Below are positions 55,946 to 64,000 of a stretch of 64,000 nt of DNA, piece by piece. The notes below the pieces were generated by a model. The model searched no databases, had not been told where the DNA came from, and saw only the letters and a program-made list of their open reading frames with translations. The stretch covers positions 18,704 to 82,703 of the forward strand of contig NZ_JABVBB010000020.1 of the NCBI RefSeq assembly GCF_013346665.1. Direction: 5' to 3'. The position numbers were made by a program, and so were the translations under genes. The DNA is from Sulfitobacter maritimus. Lineage in GTDB: Bacteria > Pseudomonadota > Alphaproteobacteria > Rhodobacterales > Rhodobacteraceae. Every line of letters starts with the position of its first letter. Position 1 is the first letter of the stretch.

Positions 55946-57018
55946 CCCTCGCGTTTTATGCCCCCATGAAACCTCCAGATCATCCGGTACCCTCAGGGGA
56001 TCGCTCCATGGCACGCGCGTTGATCCATGCGTTGGAGACGGCGGGGCATACTGTCACCTTGGCCAGTACTCTGCGCAGTCGCGATGGCGATGGAAATGCA
56101 GCACGGCAACGTGAGGTCATGGCAAAAGCCCATGCCACCCTCCCCGCCCTGATCTCGCGCGGGCGGGCGGAGGGGTGGCGTGCTTGGGTGACATATCACA
56201 ACTACTACAAAGCCCCTGATCTGATAGGCGCTTCGGTCGCGCAGGCACTTGGCATACCCTATTTGCTTATCGAAGCGACACGCGCGGCCAAGCGGCTAAA
56301 CGGACCATGGGCGCAATATGCCAGCGCCGCCGAAGCGGCCTGCGACCTGGCCGACGTGATTTTCTATCTCACCACCCGAGATGAAGAAGCCCTGCGGAAA
56401 GATGCACCACCCGCGCAGCGCCTGCTGCATTTGTCACCCTTTCTGAACTGCGAGACTCTGCCCCCTGAAACCTTCGCAGCAGATGCGCCGATTTTGAGTG
56501 TGGGCATGATGCGCAGGGGCGATAAACTGTCATCTTACCACATCATCGCTGAAACACTTGCACTGCTGCCACAGAATACATGGCAGCTTGAGATTGCAGG
56601 AGATGGACCAGCGCTGGAGGAGATCATGGCGTTGATGGCCCCCTTTGGCGATAGCGTTAAGTTTCTGGGCAAATTAAGCCGCTCAGACCTCAATGCGGCC
56701 TATGCCCGCGCGGCGCTGATGTTCTGGCCCGGTGTAAACGAAGCCTTTGGGTTCGTGTATTTAGAGGCGCAGGCCGCCGGGCTGCCGGTCGTTGCCCAGA
56801 ACCGACCGGGTGTGCGAGAAGTGTTGTCGCCCGGACCCTATCCATCGGTAGAGGCCGGTCCCGCCGCACTGGCCGATGAGTTATCGCGGTTGCTAGGTGA
56901 TCCTGAAACACGGCGCAGCAAAGGACGGGCAGCACGCGCCTATGTTGCGGACAACCACCTGTTACCCGCCGCTGTCGCAACCCTGCGCCGAGGTCTTGCC
57001 AGCGTAGGTGTTCACTGA
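55942..57018 (+). CDS. Glycosyltransferase (GT4-like)
   Basis: A 358-residue GT-B enzyme starting LAFYAPMKPPDHPVPSGDRSMARALIHAL. The C-terminal half has VKFLGKLSRSDLNAAYARAALMFWPG and NEAFGFVYLEAQAAGLPVVAQ, the donor-binding E(x7)E pattern of family 4. Its stop overlaps the next ATG by one base (TGATG). Donor unknown. Confidence 0.86.
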   Translation: MTLAFYAPMKPPDHPVPSGDRSMARALIHALETAGHTVTLASTLRSRDGDGNAARQREVMAKAHATLPALISRGRAEGWRAWVTYHNYYKAPDLIGASVAQALGIPYLLIEATRAAKRLNGPWAQYASAAEAACDLADVIFYLTTRDEEALRKDAPPAQRLLHLSPFLNCETLPPETFAADAPILSVGMMRRGDKLSSYHIIAETLALLPQNTWQLEIAGDGPALEEIMALMAPFGDSVKFLGKLSRSDLNAAYARAALMFWPGVNEAFGFVYLEAQAAGLPVVAQNRPGVREVLSPGPYPSVEAGPAALADELSRLLGDPETRRSKGRAARAYVADNHLLPAAVATLRRGLASVGVH

Positions 57019-57602
57019 TGCCCCGTCTGGCTCTTTTGCGCCATGGCCACACCGCGTGGAACCGCGAAGGGCGGATACAGGGGCGCACAGACGTGCCGCT
57101 GGACGGTCCCGCGCGGGCGCAATTGCAGCCGCTGTGCCTGCCCGCCCCTTGGGATTGCGCCACGCTTTGGTCCAGCCCCCTTTCTCGTGCTTCGGAAACC
57201 GCTAAGATCATCGGTGGCCGCCCGCCTATCACGGACGCAGCACTCATTGAGATGGATTTCGGCCAATGGGAAGGCAGCCGGAGCCAAGACCTGTTCGCGG
57301 ACGGTTCCTCGGGTTTTCGTCATATCGAAGATTGGGGCTGGGCGTTCTGCCCCCCGGGGGGCGAAAGCCTCATCGCTGTGAAAGACCGCCTGAACCGATG
57401 GGTCAAGGGGCTGACGACAGATGCGGTTGCGGTCTGCCATATCGGGGTGATGCGGGTGTTGATGGCGCAGGCAACGGGCTGGGCGTTTGCCGGTCCCCCG
57501 CCTTTTCAGATCAAGCGCAACCGGCTTTATGTCATTGAGATAAAGCAAGACGGCTGGCAGCTAGAGTCCGGTTTCACGCGCTTGGTGGAGCGTTGCTCGT
57601 GA
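57018..57602 (+). CDS. Histidine phosphatase family protein in glycan operon
   Basis: A 194-residue protein of the phosphoglycerate-mutase-like superfamily. The phosphate-accepting RHG motif (Arg8-His9-Gly10, in LALLRHGHTAWNREG) and the second-histidine motif VCHIGVMRVLM are intact, as is the acid EMDFGQWEG. It lies between two glycosyltransferases with one- and four-base overlaps, so it probably dephosphorylates a sugar or lipid-linked intermediate. The family also includes cobalamin phosphatases, but no cobalamin gene is nearby. Confidence 0.86.
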   Translation: MPRLALLRHGHTAWNREGRIQGRTDVPLDGPARAQLQPLCLPAPWDCATLWSSPLSRASETAKIIGGRPPITDAALIEMDFGQWEGSRSQDLFADGSSGFRHIEDWGWAFCPPGGESLIAVKDRLNRWVKGLTTDAVAVCHIGVMRVLMAQATGWAFAGPPPFQIKRNRLYVIEIKQDGWQLESGFTRLVERCS

Positions 57603-58729
57603 AAGTGATGATCGTTGTCACCCATCTTTTAGGCTCGGGCCATCTGGCACGCGCATTGATCCTTGCCCGCGCGTTTCAGCACGCGGGCCATAGCGCGACT
57701 GTGGTGTCCGGCGGCATCCCGGTGCCTGTGCTGGACCGCGGCGATGTCCCCTTGGTGCAACTCCCGCCGCTGCGCTCAGATGGGGTGAACTTCACCCAGT
57801 TGCTGGAGGATAGCGGCGCTCCGGTTAGTCATGATACGCTGAGCGCCCGCAAGGCTCTGCTTCTGCAACAGTTCGCTGAGATCCGGCCCGATGTGCTGAT
57901 AACTGAACTCTATCCTTTCGGGCGTCGTGTCCTACGGGACGAGTTTACCGCTGTGTTAAAGGCTGCTGATAAGCTGGCCGACCGGCCACTGATTTGTGCC
58001 TCTGTGCGCGACATTCTGGCACCACCCTCTTCGCCGCAAAAGGCCGATAAATCCCATAGTGTTCTGGCACGCTACTACGACGCAGTTCTGGTTCACGCCG
58101 ATCCGCATGTCATGCCGCTCGATGCATCTTGGCCGGTTCTTGACGCGCTTCGGTCAAAGTTGCACTACACAGGGTTTATGGCCCCCGCTGTTACCGCCCC
58201 CCTTCACCAAACGGCTGGCGTAGGCGAGATCATCGTTAGCGCAGGGGGCGGTGATGTCGGGGCGCAGATTTTCGATACGGCGCTGCGTGCTGCGCAGTCT
58301 GACCCGCGGGTTTGGCGGGTGTTGATTGGGGGCGCACAGGCACGCATTGCTCAACTGCGCGCAAAGGCGCCCGCCAATGTGATCGTCGAAGCAACGCGAC
58401 CTGATTTTCGGGCGCTGCTACATCAGGCAGCGGCCTCCGTTTCGATGTGCGGATACAACACCGCAATCGACGTTTTGCAGGCCGGTTGTAGGTCCGTTTT
58501 CATTCCTTTCGATGCGGGGGCTGAGGTTGAGCAAACCATCAGGGCGACCGCGCTCGCGCAACTGCCCGGTATCGAAGTCCTGCGCAGTGCCGACCTCACG
58601 CCGGATCGACTTCTGAGCGCACTGAGCGCCTTGGACCAGTCACCCCACCGCGCACCAGCAACCGACGGCTTTGACGGCGCGCGAGAGACCGTCCGACGTG
58701 TCGCTTCGCTATGGGCGCAGATGCCGTGA
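57599..58729 (+). CDS. Predicted glycosyltransferase, MurG-like (COG4671 type), copy 2
   Basis: A 376-residue GT-B protein starting VKVMIVVTHLLGSGHLARAL, with VRDILAPPSSPQKADK and YYDAVLVHADPHVMPLDASW in the middle and SMCGYNTAIDVLQAGCRSVFIP at the donor site. The GTG at 57599 overlaps the phosphatase stop (GTGA) with GGTGGAG eight bases before it. The architecture parallels that of the protein at 53481, but sequences are well diverged. Confidence 0.82.
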   Translation: MKVMIVVTHLLGSGHLARALILARAFQHAGHSATVVSGGIPVPVLDRGDVPLVQLPPLRSDGVNFTQLLEDSGAPVSHDTLSARKALLLQQFAEIRPDVLITELYPFGRRVLRDEFTAVLKAADKLADRPLICASVRDILAPPSSPQKADKSHSVLARYYDAVLVHADPHVMPLDASWPVLDALRSKLHYTGFMAPAVTAPLHQTAGVGEIIVSAGGGDVGAQIFDTALRAAQSDPRVWRVLIGGAQARIAQLRAKAPANVIVEATRPDFRALLHQAAASVSMCGYNTAIDVLQAGCRSVFIPFDAGAEVEQTIRATALAQLPGIEVLRSADLTPDRLLSALSALDQSPHRAPATDGFDGARETVRRVASLWAQMP

Positions 58730-59484
58730 GGGTTGACTGGTCCCCTTTGCGCACAGAGTTGTCGCGCACCCGCGCCGAGGGGCTGACACTCCCGATTTGG
58801 TGGCGCGACGATGATGCGACCGAGCCCACGCCCGCGCTGGACCGCTTGCTGAACATGACCGCAGATCTTAACCTGCCCGTCCATATTGCAGTGATCCCCA
58901 AGGCAGCCACGCCCGCGCTTGCCGAAATTGCCGCAGCCACGCCTTTGATGGTGCCGGTCGTCCACGGCTGGGCGCATGAAAACCTCGCCCCCGCTGGTCA
59001 GAAAAGAGCCGAGTTTGGTCATCCCGATGCAGGTGCCGAAGCTAAAACAAAGGCCGCATTGGCACGTATGCGGGCGCTTTTCGGCTCTGACATGCTGGCG
59101 ATGTTCGTCCCGCCCTGGAACCGGGTCGACGCGACCGTAACATCGGGCCTTGCCGCGCAAGGCTATGTCGCTCTTTCGACGTTTACCCCGCGCAGGTTCA
59201 AATGCAGCGCGGGGCTGGTGCAGATCAACACACATATTGACCCGATTGCATGGCGTGCGGGCGGTGGATTGCTGGCCCCTGAAGAGCTCATCGCTAAGAC
59301 GGTCACGCTTTTGCAAGACCGGCGCGAAGGCCGCGCCGATTGCACCGAACCCTTGGGGTTTCTCAGTCATCATCTGGTTCACGACGAAGCAATCTGGGAC
59401 TTTTCGAGAGCGTTCTTGACCGAACTGCTCGAAGGCGGCGCCAATCCCAGTCACTTTCTAGGTGAGCCTCTTGACCTGCCTTAG
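58711..59484 (+). CDS. Polysaccharide deacetylase-like protein (paralogue of 42828-43622)
   Basis: A 257-residue NodB-like protein without a signal peptide. Motif 1 is WWRDDDATEPTPALDRLL, motif 2 HGWAHEN (HxxxH) and motif 3 PPWNRVDATV, the same set and order as its paralogue. The ATG at 58711 overlaps the preceding gene by 19 bases; a GTG at 58726 giving a four-base overlap is a real alternative. It ends the glycosyltransferase operon. Probable substrate: an acetylated amino sugar of the glycan under assembly. Confidence 0.82.
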   Translation: MGADAVRVDWSPLRTELSRTRAEGLTLPIWWRDDDATEPTPALDRLLNMTADLNLPVHIAVIPKAATPALAEIAAATPLMVPVVHGWAHENLAPAGQKRAEFGHPDAGAEAKTKAALARMRALFGSDMLAMFVPPWNRVDATVTSGLAAQGYVALSTFTPRRFKCSAGLVQINTHIDPIAWRAGGGLLAPEELIAKTVTLLQDRREGRADCTEPLGFLSHHLVHDEAIWDFSRAFLTELLEGGANPSHFLGEPLDLP

Positions 59485-59581
59485 ATTTTCATAGCTAAGG
59501 CATTTTTTTCGGGCGTTTGCCTTATGAACCATGCCTTTACGCCGGAAAACCCGCTATACATCTCTGACCTTCGAATAACGG

Positions 59582-62500
59582 ATGGCCTTAATGGATAAGA
59601 GCCTCTTTCAGTTTATCTGGAAAAACTCAAAGCGAGATCAGCTCCTGTTGCTGGCCATCACCCTGCTGACGTTCCCCTTGCTTTATATCTCTCTGGAGTT
59701 ACCAAAACGCATTATCAACGATGCGATTGGTGGCACGGGGGCGGATATCAATGTGCTGGGGATCACGCTGAGCCAAGTAGAGTTCCTCATGGTTCTCTGT
59801 CTCGCCTTCCTTTTATCCGTATTGGCGAATGGCTTGCTGAAAATGCGGCTTAACACGATGAAGGGCGTGCTGGCCGAGCGGTTGCTGCGGCGGTTCCGGT
59901 TTCAGCTTCTATCGCGGATGCTGATGTTTCCCCGCCCCTTCTTCCGCGCAACCAGCCAAGGTGAGCTGGTGTCGATGGTGACGTCCGAGGCCGAGCCGAT
60001 GGGCGGGCTGATGGGCGATATGCTGTCGCAGCCTGTGTTTCAGATCGGGCAGATGCTCACGATTTTGGTGTTCCTCTTTGCGCAAAGCGTTTGGTTCGGC
60101 CTCGTGTCTATCGCGCTCATCCCCCTGCAAGCATGGATCATTCCAAAGCTGCAACGCCAAGTCAGCCTGCTGAACAAAGACCGCATTCAAGAAGTGCGCA
60201 AACTGGCCACCGAGATTGGTGAAACCGCCGCAGGGGTCAGCGACCTCCGCAGAAATGGCGGCGCCCGCCACAGGATGTCGCTGTTCTCCACCCGCCTTGG
60301 ATTTTTGTTCAGCATCCGTCTGGAGCTCTACAAGAAAAAGTATTTCATGAAGTTTCTCAACAACTTCATCAATCAGTTGACCCCTTTCTTCTTTTACTCG
60401 GTTGGGGGGTATCTGGCGATCACCGGGGACATCACGGTCGGCGCGCTTGTCGCGGCATTGGCGGCTTACAAAGATCTGTCATCGCCGTGGAAAGAGGTGC
60501 TCGCCTATTACAACCAAACCCAAGATATGTCCCTGAGATGGGAAGTCGTTACCGAGAAATTTGCGCAGAAATCACTTGTCGATGAAACGCTGTTTGAGGG
60601 GACTCCCGATACGATCCCGCAACTGGATGGCGATATTGAATTGCGCGATGTGACGGTGCTGAACGAAAACGGCTTTCCTGTCCTCGAAGACATCAACCTT
60701 GTCATGCCCCGTGGTGCGCGTATCGCGATCAAGACCCGGAATGAGACCGCAGCCCTTGCGCTGGCGGATGTCTTAACGCGCGAGGTTGTCCCCTCTCGCG
60801 GGGAGGTGCGGATCGCCGGACACCCGCTGAATGAGCTACACCAGACCGTCATTGCCAACAAAATCGGCTATGCCAGTTCAACGCCCTATATCTTTCAGGG
60901 GACCATCGGCGAAAACCTGTTGATGCCGTTCAAGAACAAGCCGGTTGCCGTCGAGGCCTTGCTCGATGAAGTGGCCGTTTGGCAAGCAGAGGCTGCGCGT
61001 ACAGGCAACAGCACCGACCCTTTTGATACCGACTGGGTCGAACCCGGTTTCGCCGGTTTGAAGAGTTCAGACGAAATCGGCGATTGGTGGTTCCGCTTGG
61101 TCGAGGCGATGGGCATTGATGACTTCATGGTGCGGCGGGCCTTGAGCTTTTGCATCGATCCGAATTCCCAAAAGGAGTTGGCAGACGCCATCGTTCGGCT
61201 CCGTCCCGTGATCGCCGATCGGCTGGCCGAAGCCGGGTTGAACGACATCGTACATAGGTTCGACCCTGCCAAGTTCAGCCCGGTATCGCCCTTGGGCACC
61301 AACCTTCTCTACGCATTGCCGACCCGCAAGCTCCCGCAAGAGGCCTTGGCGCAAGAAGAAAAGTTCATCACGATCCTGCGCGCGCATGGCCTTGTCGATG
61401 AATTGGCACAGATTTCAGCCGGTGTGATCGAAGGGCTGACCGCGACCTTTGGAAAAGAGGATTTGAACCACCCGCTGTTCCGGCGTCTTAACCTGTCAGA
61501 GGACCTATATCTTCGTCTGGGCGACATCGCGGCAAAGCGACGGGAGGTCGGCGACGCCGGGCTGCCACCGGCGGACTTTGCGCTGTTGCTCACTCTCCCG
61601 TTCGCATTCTCCGCCGAGCAGATCGGCCCCACCTTCCGTGATGTCTTCAGAGAGCGTATTCTTAAGATCCGTCGCAAAAGCGCCAAGCAGATGGTTGCTG
61701 AACTTGATGGATTGTTTGAGACCATCGACCCGTCAAAATACTTCCCGGTAATGACGGTTTTGGGCAATGCCATATTCGGAAGGATATCAATCCTCGCCGG
61801 TGCTCGGGAAAAGCAGGTTGAGGACATTGTCGTCGATGTGCTCAGCGAACATGGGCTAAAGGGTTTGATCGCGCAGAGCATCTTTGATCTGCCCACAACC
61901 CAAGGCGGCGAAAACCTTCCCTCTATGTTCCGCGAGCGGATTTCTTTCAGTCGTGCCGGGATCAAAAAGCCTGATGTTTTGATCCTACAAAACGCGATGG
62001 CCAATCACGATAGCGATATGCGCTCCAGAATGCGGGAGCGGATCAGCGAACTGCTCCCTGATGCCACCAAAATCTTCATTGAGAAGCATTTCTCTAACCC
62101 CGAATACTACGATCTTTTCGTCGAAATCGAAGATGGCCGCATCGACGGCGCAGCGCGAGAGGAAGAAACCCTAGACGAAGATGCGCGCCGGGATCTGAAC
62201 CGCAAGCTCCGCACTGTTGCCGAGGCCGAACTTTTCCAAGGATTGGACCGCAAGCAACAACGCCTCTTGGCGTTCAGCGCGCAATGGTATGAAGCAAAGG
62301 CAGGGGAGGTCATTTTCAAGTCACAACAAAAGGCCGATGCCGCCTATTTGTGTGTCTCGGGTTTGGCGGGGATGTATTTGTCAGACTCTGGAACATCCAA
62401 CATTCTTGTTGCCGAAATCGAACCCGGTCGACTGATTGGCGATCTTGCCGTTATCATGAACGAAGATCGGACCATGCATTTGGCGGCGATTGAAGACAGT

Positions 62501-62695
62501 AAGTTTTTGCGCATTGGCGGACAGGAGTTGTTGGCGGTCATCGAAAACGACGCGGCGGTGGCGACAAGTTTGCTGCGGGCCGTGGCCGGTCACCTTATGG
62601 GCGCAGAACAAATATTGCGAAAAACCCGGTTGTTTGCAGTTGAACATGGGGTGGACCTGACTGAACTGGATGCACAGACGTTTGAGCATCGATAA
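59582..62695 (+). CDS. Degenerate ABC exporter with NBD insertion and C-terminal cNMP-binding domain
   Basis: A 1037-residue protein. Residues 1-320 form a type-IV ABC exporter membrane domain of about six helices. The NBD begins at about 350 (DGDIELRDVTVL), but where Walker A should be the sequence is IAIKTRNETAALAL (381-394), with no GxxGxGK. The Q-loop region is conserved (TPYIFQGTIGENLL, 434-447). An insertion of about 325 residues (450-775) follows. The signature and Walker B region resume at 778-810, with LPSMF in place of LSGGQ and VLILQNAMA in place of the acidic DE pair; an H-loop-like His836 remains. Residues 885-1010 form a cyclic-nucleotide-binding fold (EPGRLIGDLAVIMNEDRTM). It is unlikely to hydrolyse ATP in the usual way. 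It follows the glycan operon by 97 bp. Confidence 0.85.
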   Translation: MALMDKSLFQFIWKNSKRDQLLLLAITLLTFPLLYISLELPKRIINDAIGGTGADINVLGITLSQVEFLMVLCLAFLLSVLANGLLKMRLNTMKGVLAERLLRRFRFQLLSRMLMFPRPFFRATSQGELVSMVTSEAEPMGGLMGDMLSQPVFQIGQMLTILVFLFAQSVWFGLVSIALIPLQAWIIPKLQRQVSLLNKDRIQEVRKLATEIGETAAGVSDLRRNGGARHRMSLFSTRLGFLFSIRLELYKKKYFMKFLNNFINQLTPFFFYSVGGYLAITGDITVGALVAALAAYKDLSSPWKEVLAYYNQTQDMSLRWEVVTEKFAQKSLVDETLFEGTPDTIPQLDGDIELRDVTVLNENGFPVLEDINLVMPRGARIAIKTRNETAALALADVLTREVVPSRGEVRIAGHPLNELHQTVIANKIGYASSTPYIFQGTIGENLLMPFKNKPVAVEALLDEVAVWQAEAARTGNSTDPFDTDWVEPGFAGLKSSDEIGDWWFRLVEAMGIDDFMVRRALSFCIDPNSQKELADAIVRLRPVIADRLAEAGLNDIVHRFDPAKFSPVSPLGTNLLYALPTRKLPQEALAQEEKFITILRAHGLVDELAQISAGVIEGLTATFGKEDLNHPLFRRLNLSEDLYLRLGDIAAKRREVGDAGLPPADFALLLTLPFAFSAEQIGPTFRDVFRERILKIRRKSAKQMVAELDGLFETIDPSKYFPVMTVLGNAIFGRISILAGAREKQVEDIVVDVLSEHGLKGLIAQSIFDLPTTQGGENLPSMFRERISFSRAGIKKPDVLILQNAMANHDSDMRSRMRERISELLPDATKIFIEKHFSNPEYYDLFVEIEDGRIDGAAREEETLDEDARRDLNRKLRTVAEAELFQGLDRKQQRLLAFSAQWYEAKAGEVIFKSQQKADAAYLCVSGLAGMYLSDSGTSNILVAEIEPGRLIGDLAVIMNEDRTMHLAAIEDSKFLRIGGQELLAVIENDAAVATSLLRAVAGHLMGAEQILRKTRLFAVEHGVDLTELDAQTFEHR

Positions 62696-62769
62696 GCGCG
62701 CCTTTGTCCGTAGTATAGCCTCCTAAGGCGGTTAGCCCGCCGCGATCATAGCGGCGCCATTATGCCAAT

Positions 62770-62797
62770 TGGACCTGTCCCGCTTTCGTGCCGCCCC
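62770..62797 (+). repeat. Terminal inverted repeat of the IS (left)
   Basis: Begins TGGACCTGTC and ends TGCCGCCCC. It matches the reverse complement of 63973-64000 at 22 of 28 positions, including the first ten. Confidence 0.85.
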
Positions 62798-62807
62798 AAG
62801 TGCTCGT

Positions 62808-63665
62808 TTAAGCCACTTTCCGTTCGAAGGCGACGGGGCTTTTCCAGCCCAGTGCTGAGTGGCGTCGCCGTGGGTTGTAGAAGCCGTTGATGTATTCAAA
62901 GATCGCCATCTCAGCTTGCCGCCGTGTTTCCCATGACCTGCGCCAAATGAGTTCAGCTTTGATGGTTTTGAAGAAGGTCTCGACGACAGCATTGTCGTAA
63001 CAATTGCCCTTGCCAGACATCGACACCTTGAAGCCTTGCTGGCGCAGAAGTTTCTGGTAGTCGTGCGAACAATATTGCGACCCGCGATCCGTATGGTGGA
63101 TGCAGCTCTTGGGCGGTGCCCTGAACGCAATTGCCATCTTCAAAGCCCGTATTGCCAAGTCTCGTTTCATACGGTTGCTGACCGCCCAGCCGATCACGCG
63201 CCTTGAATGCAGGTCGAGGATGACAGCCAAATACAGCCATCCCTCACGCGTCCAGACATAGCTGATGTCACCGGCCCATTTCTGGTTCGGTTGGTCAGCC
63301 ATAAAATCCCGGTCCAGCAGGTTTGGCGCAATATTGAACTTGTGATCACTGTCTGTCGTCACCTTGTGTTTACGGGTTCGCACCACGGATATGCCGTTCT
63401 GGCGCATCAAACGACCCACACGGCGGTGACCGATATTCAGGCCGATCTCCTTCAGTTCTTCTGTCATGCGCGGCCTGCCATAGCTGCCCAGGCTGAGACG
63501 GGATTGTTCTTTGATGTGCGCCAAGGTGACCAGATCAGACCGCTGTCTGCGGCTGGCAGGACGGCTTCGGAATGCTCGCAAACCGCGCGAACTGACACCG
63601 ACAACGTGACACAAGCGGTTCACGGGGAAGTGGCTCCGGTGTTCCTCGACAAACCTAAATCTCAT
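62808..63665 (-). CDS. IS3-family transposase OrfB (DDE integrase)
   Basis: A 285-residue catalytic transposase subunit. The DDE triad is visible as WAGDISYVW (first Asp), HTDRGSQY (second Asp) and NAVVETFFKTIKAEL (Glu). An HTH_21-like N-terminal segment (VNRLCHVVGVSSRGLRAF) precedes the core. Its ATG overlaps the OrfA stop by four bases. The open frame also reads back to a slippery A6G in orfA, so it is probably made mainly as an OrfAB frameshift fusion. No internal stop or frameshift damage is seen. Confidence 0.95.
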   Translation of the reverse strand: MRFRFVEEHRSHFPVNRLCHVVGVSSRGLRAFRSRPASRRQRSDLVTLAHIKEQSRLSLGSYGRPRMTEELKEIGLNIGHRRVGRLMRQNGISVVRTRKHKVTTDSDHKFNIAPNLLDRDFMADQPNQKWAGDISYVWTREGWLYLAVILDLHSRRVIGWAVSNRMKRDLAIRALKMAIAFRAPPKSCIHHTDRGSQYCSHDYQKLLRQQGFKVSMSGKGNCYDNAVVETFFKTIKAELIWRRSWETRRQAEMAIFEYINGFYNPRRRHSALGWKSPVAFERKVA

Positions 63666-63937
63666 TGCTTTAGGCCCGCAAAGAACTGGGTGGCCTTTTT
63701 TAGGATTTCCCTCTCCTCCTTGAGAAGACGGTTCTCGCGCCGAAGTCGCTCATTCTCTTGGGCGAGGCTCAAATCCTCTTTCGACACCACGTCTGTGCCT
63801 CGGTGCGCGGTGATCCATTTGTTAAGCGTCGACATGCCAACACCCAGATCGTCAGCCACCTGCTTGCGCGTCAGCCCACTCGTCAGTGCGATACGCACCG
63901 CATCCTGGCGGAATTCGTCCGTCCGTTTCAGTCCCAT
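63662..63937 (-). CDS. IS3-family transposase OrfA (HTH)
   Basis: A 91-residue DNA-binding subunit. The helix-turn-helix (SGLTRKQVADDLGVGMSTLNKWI) is followed by a leucine-zipper-like coiled coil (NERLRRENRLLKEEREILKK), which is standard for the family. AAAGGAG precedes the ATG at 63937. Confidence 0.95.
   Translation of the reverse strand: MGLKRTDEFRQDAVRIALTSGLTRKQVADDLGVGMSTLNKWITAHRGTDVVSKEDLSLAQENERLRRENRLLKEEREILKKATQFFAGLKQ
63695..63701 (-). other. Programmed -1 frameshift site (A6G) in orfA
   Basis: The minus strand reads A AAA AAG near the end of orfA. Slipping one base back at this site enters the orfB frame without a stop, which would give an OrfAB fusion as in other IS3 elements. 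Confidence 0.7.
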
Positions 63938-63972
63938 AGTTCATCTCCTTTGTTGCAGTAAATGCTATCAAA

Positions 63973-64000
63973 GGAGCGGCATCAAACTGCGACAGGTCCA
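63973..64000 (-). repeat. Terminal inverted repeat of the IS (right)
   Basis: Reads TGGACCTGTCGCAG… on the minus strand and ends at the window edge; it pairs with 62770-62797. Confidence 0.85.

Larger units (their letters stand above)
62770..64000 (-). mobile_element. IS3-family insertion sequence (complete, 1231 bp)
   Basis: Two overlapping transposase frames are bounded by imperfect 28-bp terminal inverted repeats starting TGGACCTGTC. The right repeat ends exactly at base 64000, so the element looks complete but its right flank and target duplication lie outside the window. Left flank is …GCCAAT. It sits 75 bp after the degenerate ABC gene and interrupts no visible gene. Confidence 0.9.

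Noticed and set aside
59582..62695. A standard ABC multidrug or lipid exporter
   Set aside because: Walker A, signature and Walker B residues are absent and a long insertion splits the ATPase domain, so ordinary ATP-driven export is not supported.

Overview
The window looks like a piece of the chromosome of a heterotrophic alphaproteobacterium, most likely a marine Rhodobacteraceae (Roseobacter-type) organism. This rests on the GC-rich coding bias and on the gene families together: a TRAP transporter, a self-sufficient CYP116B-type P450, a DDAH, a periplasmic flavin amine oxidase with its own cytochrome c, and many tightly overlapping ATGA junctions. The taxonomic call is inference. I see no tRNA, rRNA, CRISPR array or phage genes.

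Region 1 (1-17.2 kb) is dominated by amine oxidation. A truncated TRAP permease is followed by a set ordered like E. coli feaR-feaB-tynA: an AraC regulator, an aldehyde dehydrogenase and an exported copper/topaquinone amine oxidase. Convergent to these lie a P450-reductase-ferredoxin fusion and an NADP-type glutamate dehydrogenase. After a WGR-domain protein and a MarR/MFS pair comes a second exported amine-oxidising unit: a Tat-exported flavin amine oxidase, a c-type cytochrome and a RidA protein with a signal peptide. An orphan family-5 solute-binding protein converges on it.

Region 2 (17.3-22.3 kb) is an RND efflux pump with a divergent TetR regulator and a perfect palindrome between them. 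Region 3 (22.6-30.2 kb) is a candidate arginine/methylarginine utilisation locus: a polar amino acid ABC importer divergent from a TetR regulator, then an AruH-like transaminase, an AruI-like 2-ketoarginine decarboxylase and a dimethylarginine dimethylaminohydrolase. Region 4 (30.3-35.2 kb) is an acyl-CoA operon: a dehydrogenase, an NDP-forming CoA ligase, a CaiD-like hydratase and a quinone-reductase-like flavoprotein. A near-identical motif in the promoters of regions 3 and 4 suggests one regulon.

Region 5 (35.5-40.7 kb) holds an exported YcaC-like hydrolase, an exported YtcJ-like amidohydrolase, a DUF1275 protein and an MFS exporter. Region 6 (40.9-62.7 kb) is surface-glycan related: a UDP-sugar epimerase, a GNAT/deacetylase pair, a nucleotide-sugar dehydrogenase, four glycosyltransferases, a histidine phosphatase, a second deacetylase paralogue, and a 1037-residue ABC-exporter-like protein. 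That protein has lost the Walker A and Walker B residues, carries an insertion of about 325 residues inside its nucleotide-binding domain, and ends in a cyclic-nucleotide-binding fold. A complete Dpp/Yej-type peptide importer and a large MscS-type channel interrupt the region. The window ends exactly at the terminal repeat of an intact IS3-family element.

The strongest candidates for undescribed biology are the degenerate ABC/cNMP protein with its glycan operon, the periplasmic amine oxidase-cytochrome-RidA unit, and the shared-operator methylarginine/acyl-CoA regulon.
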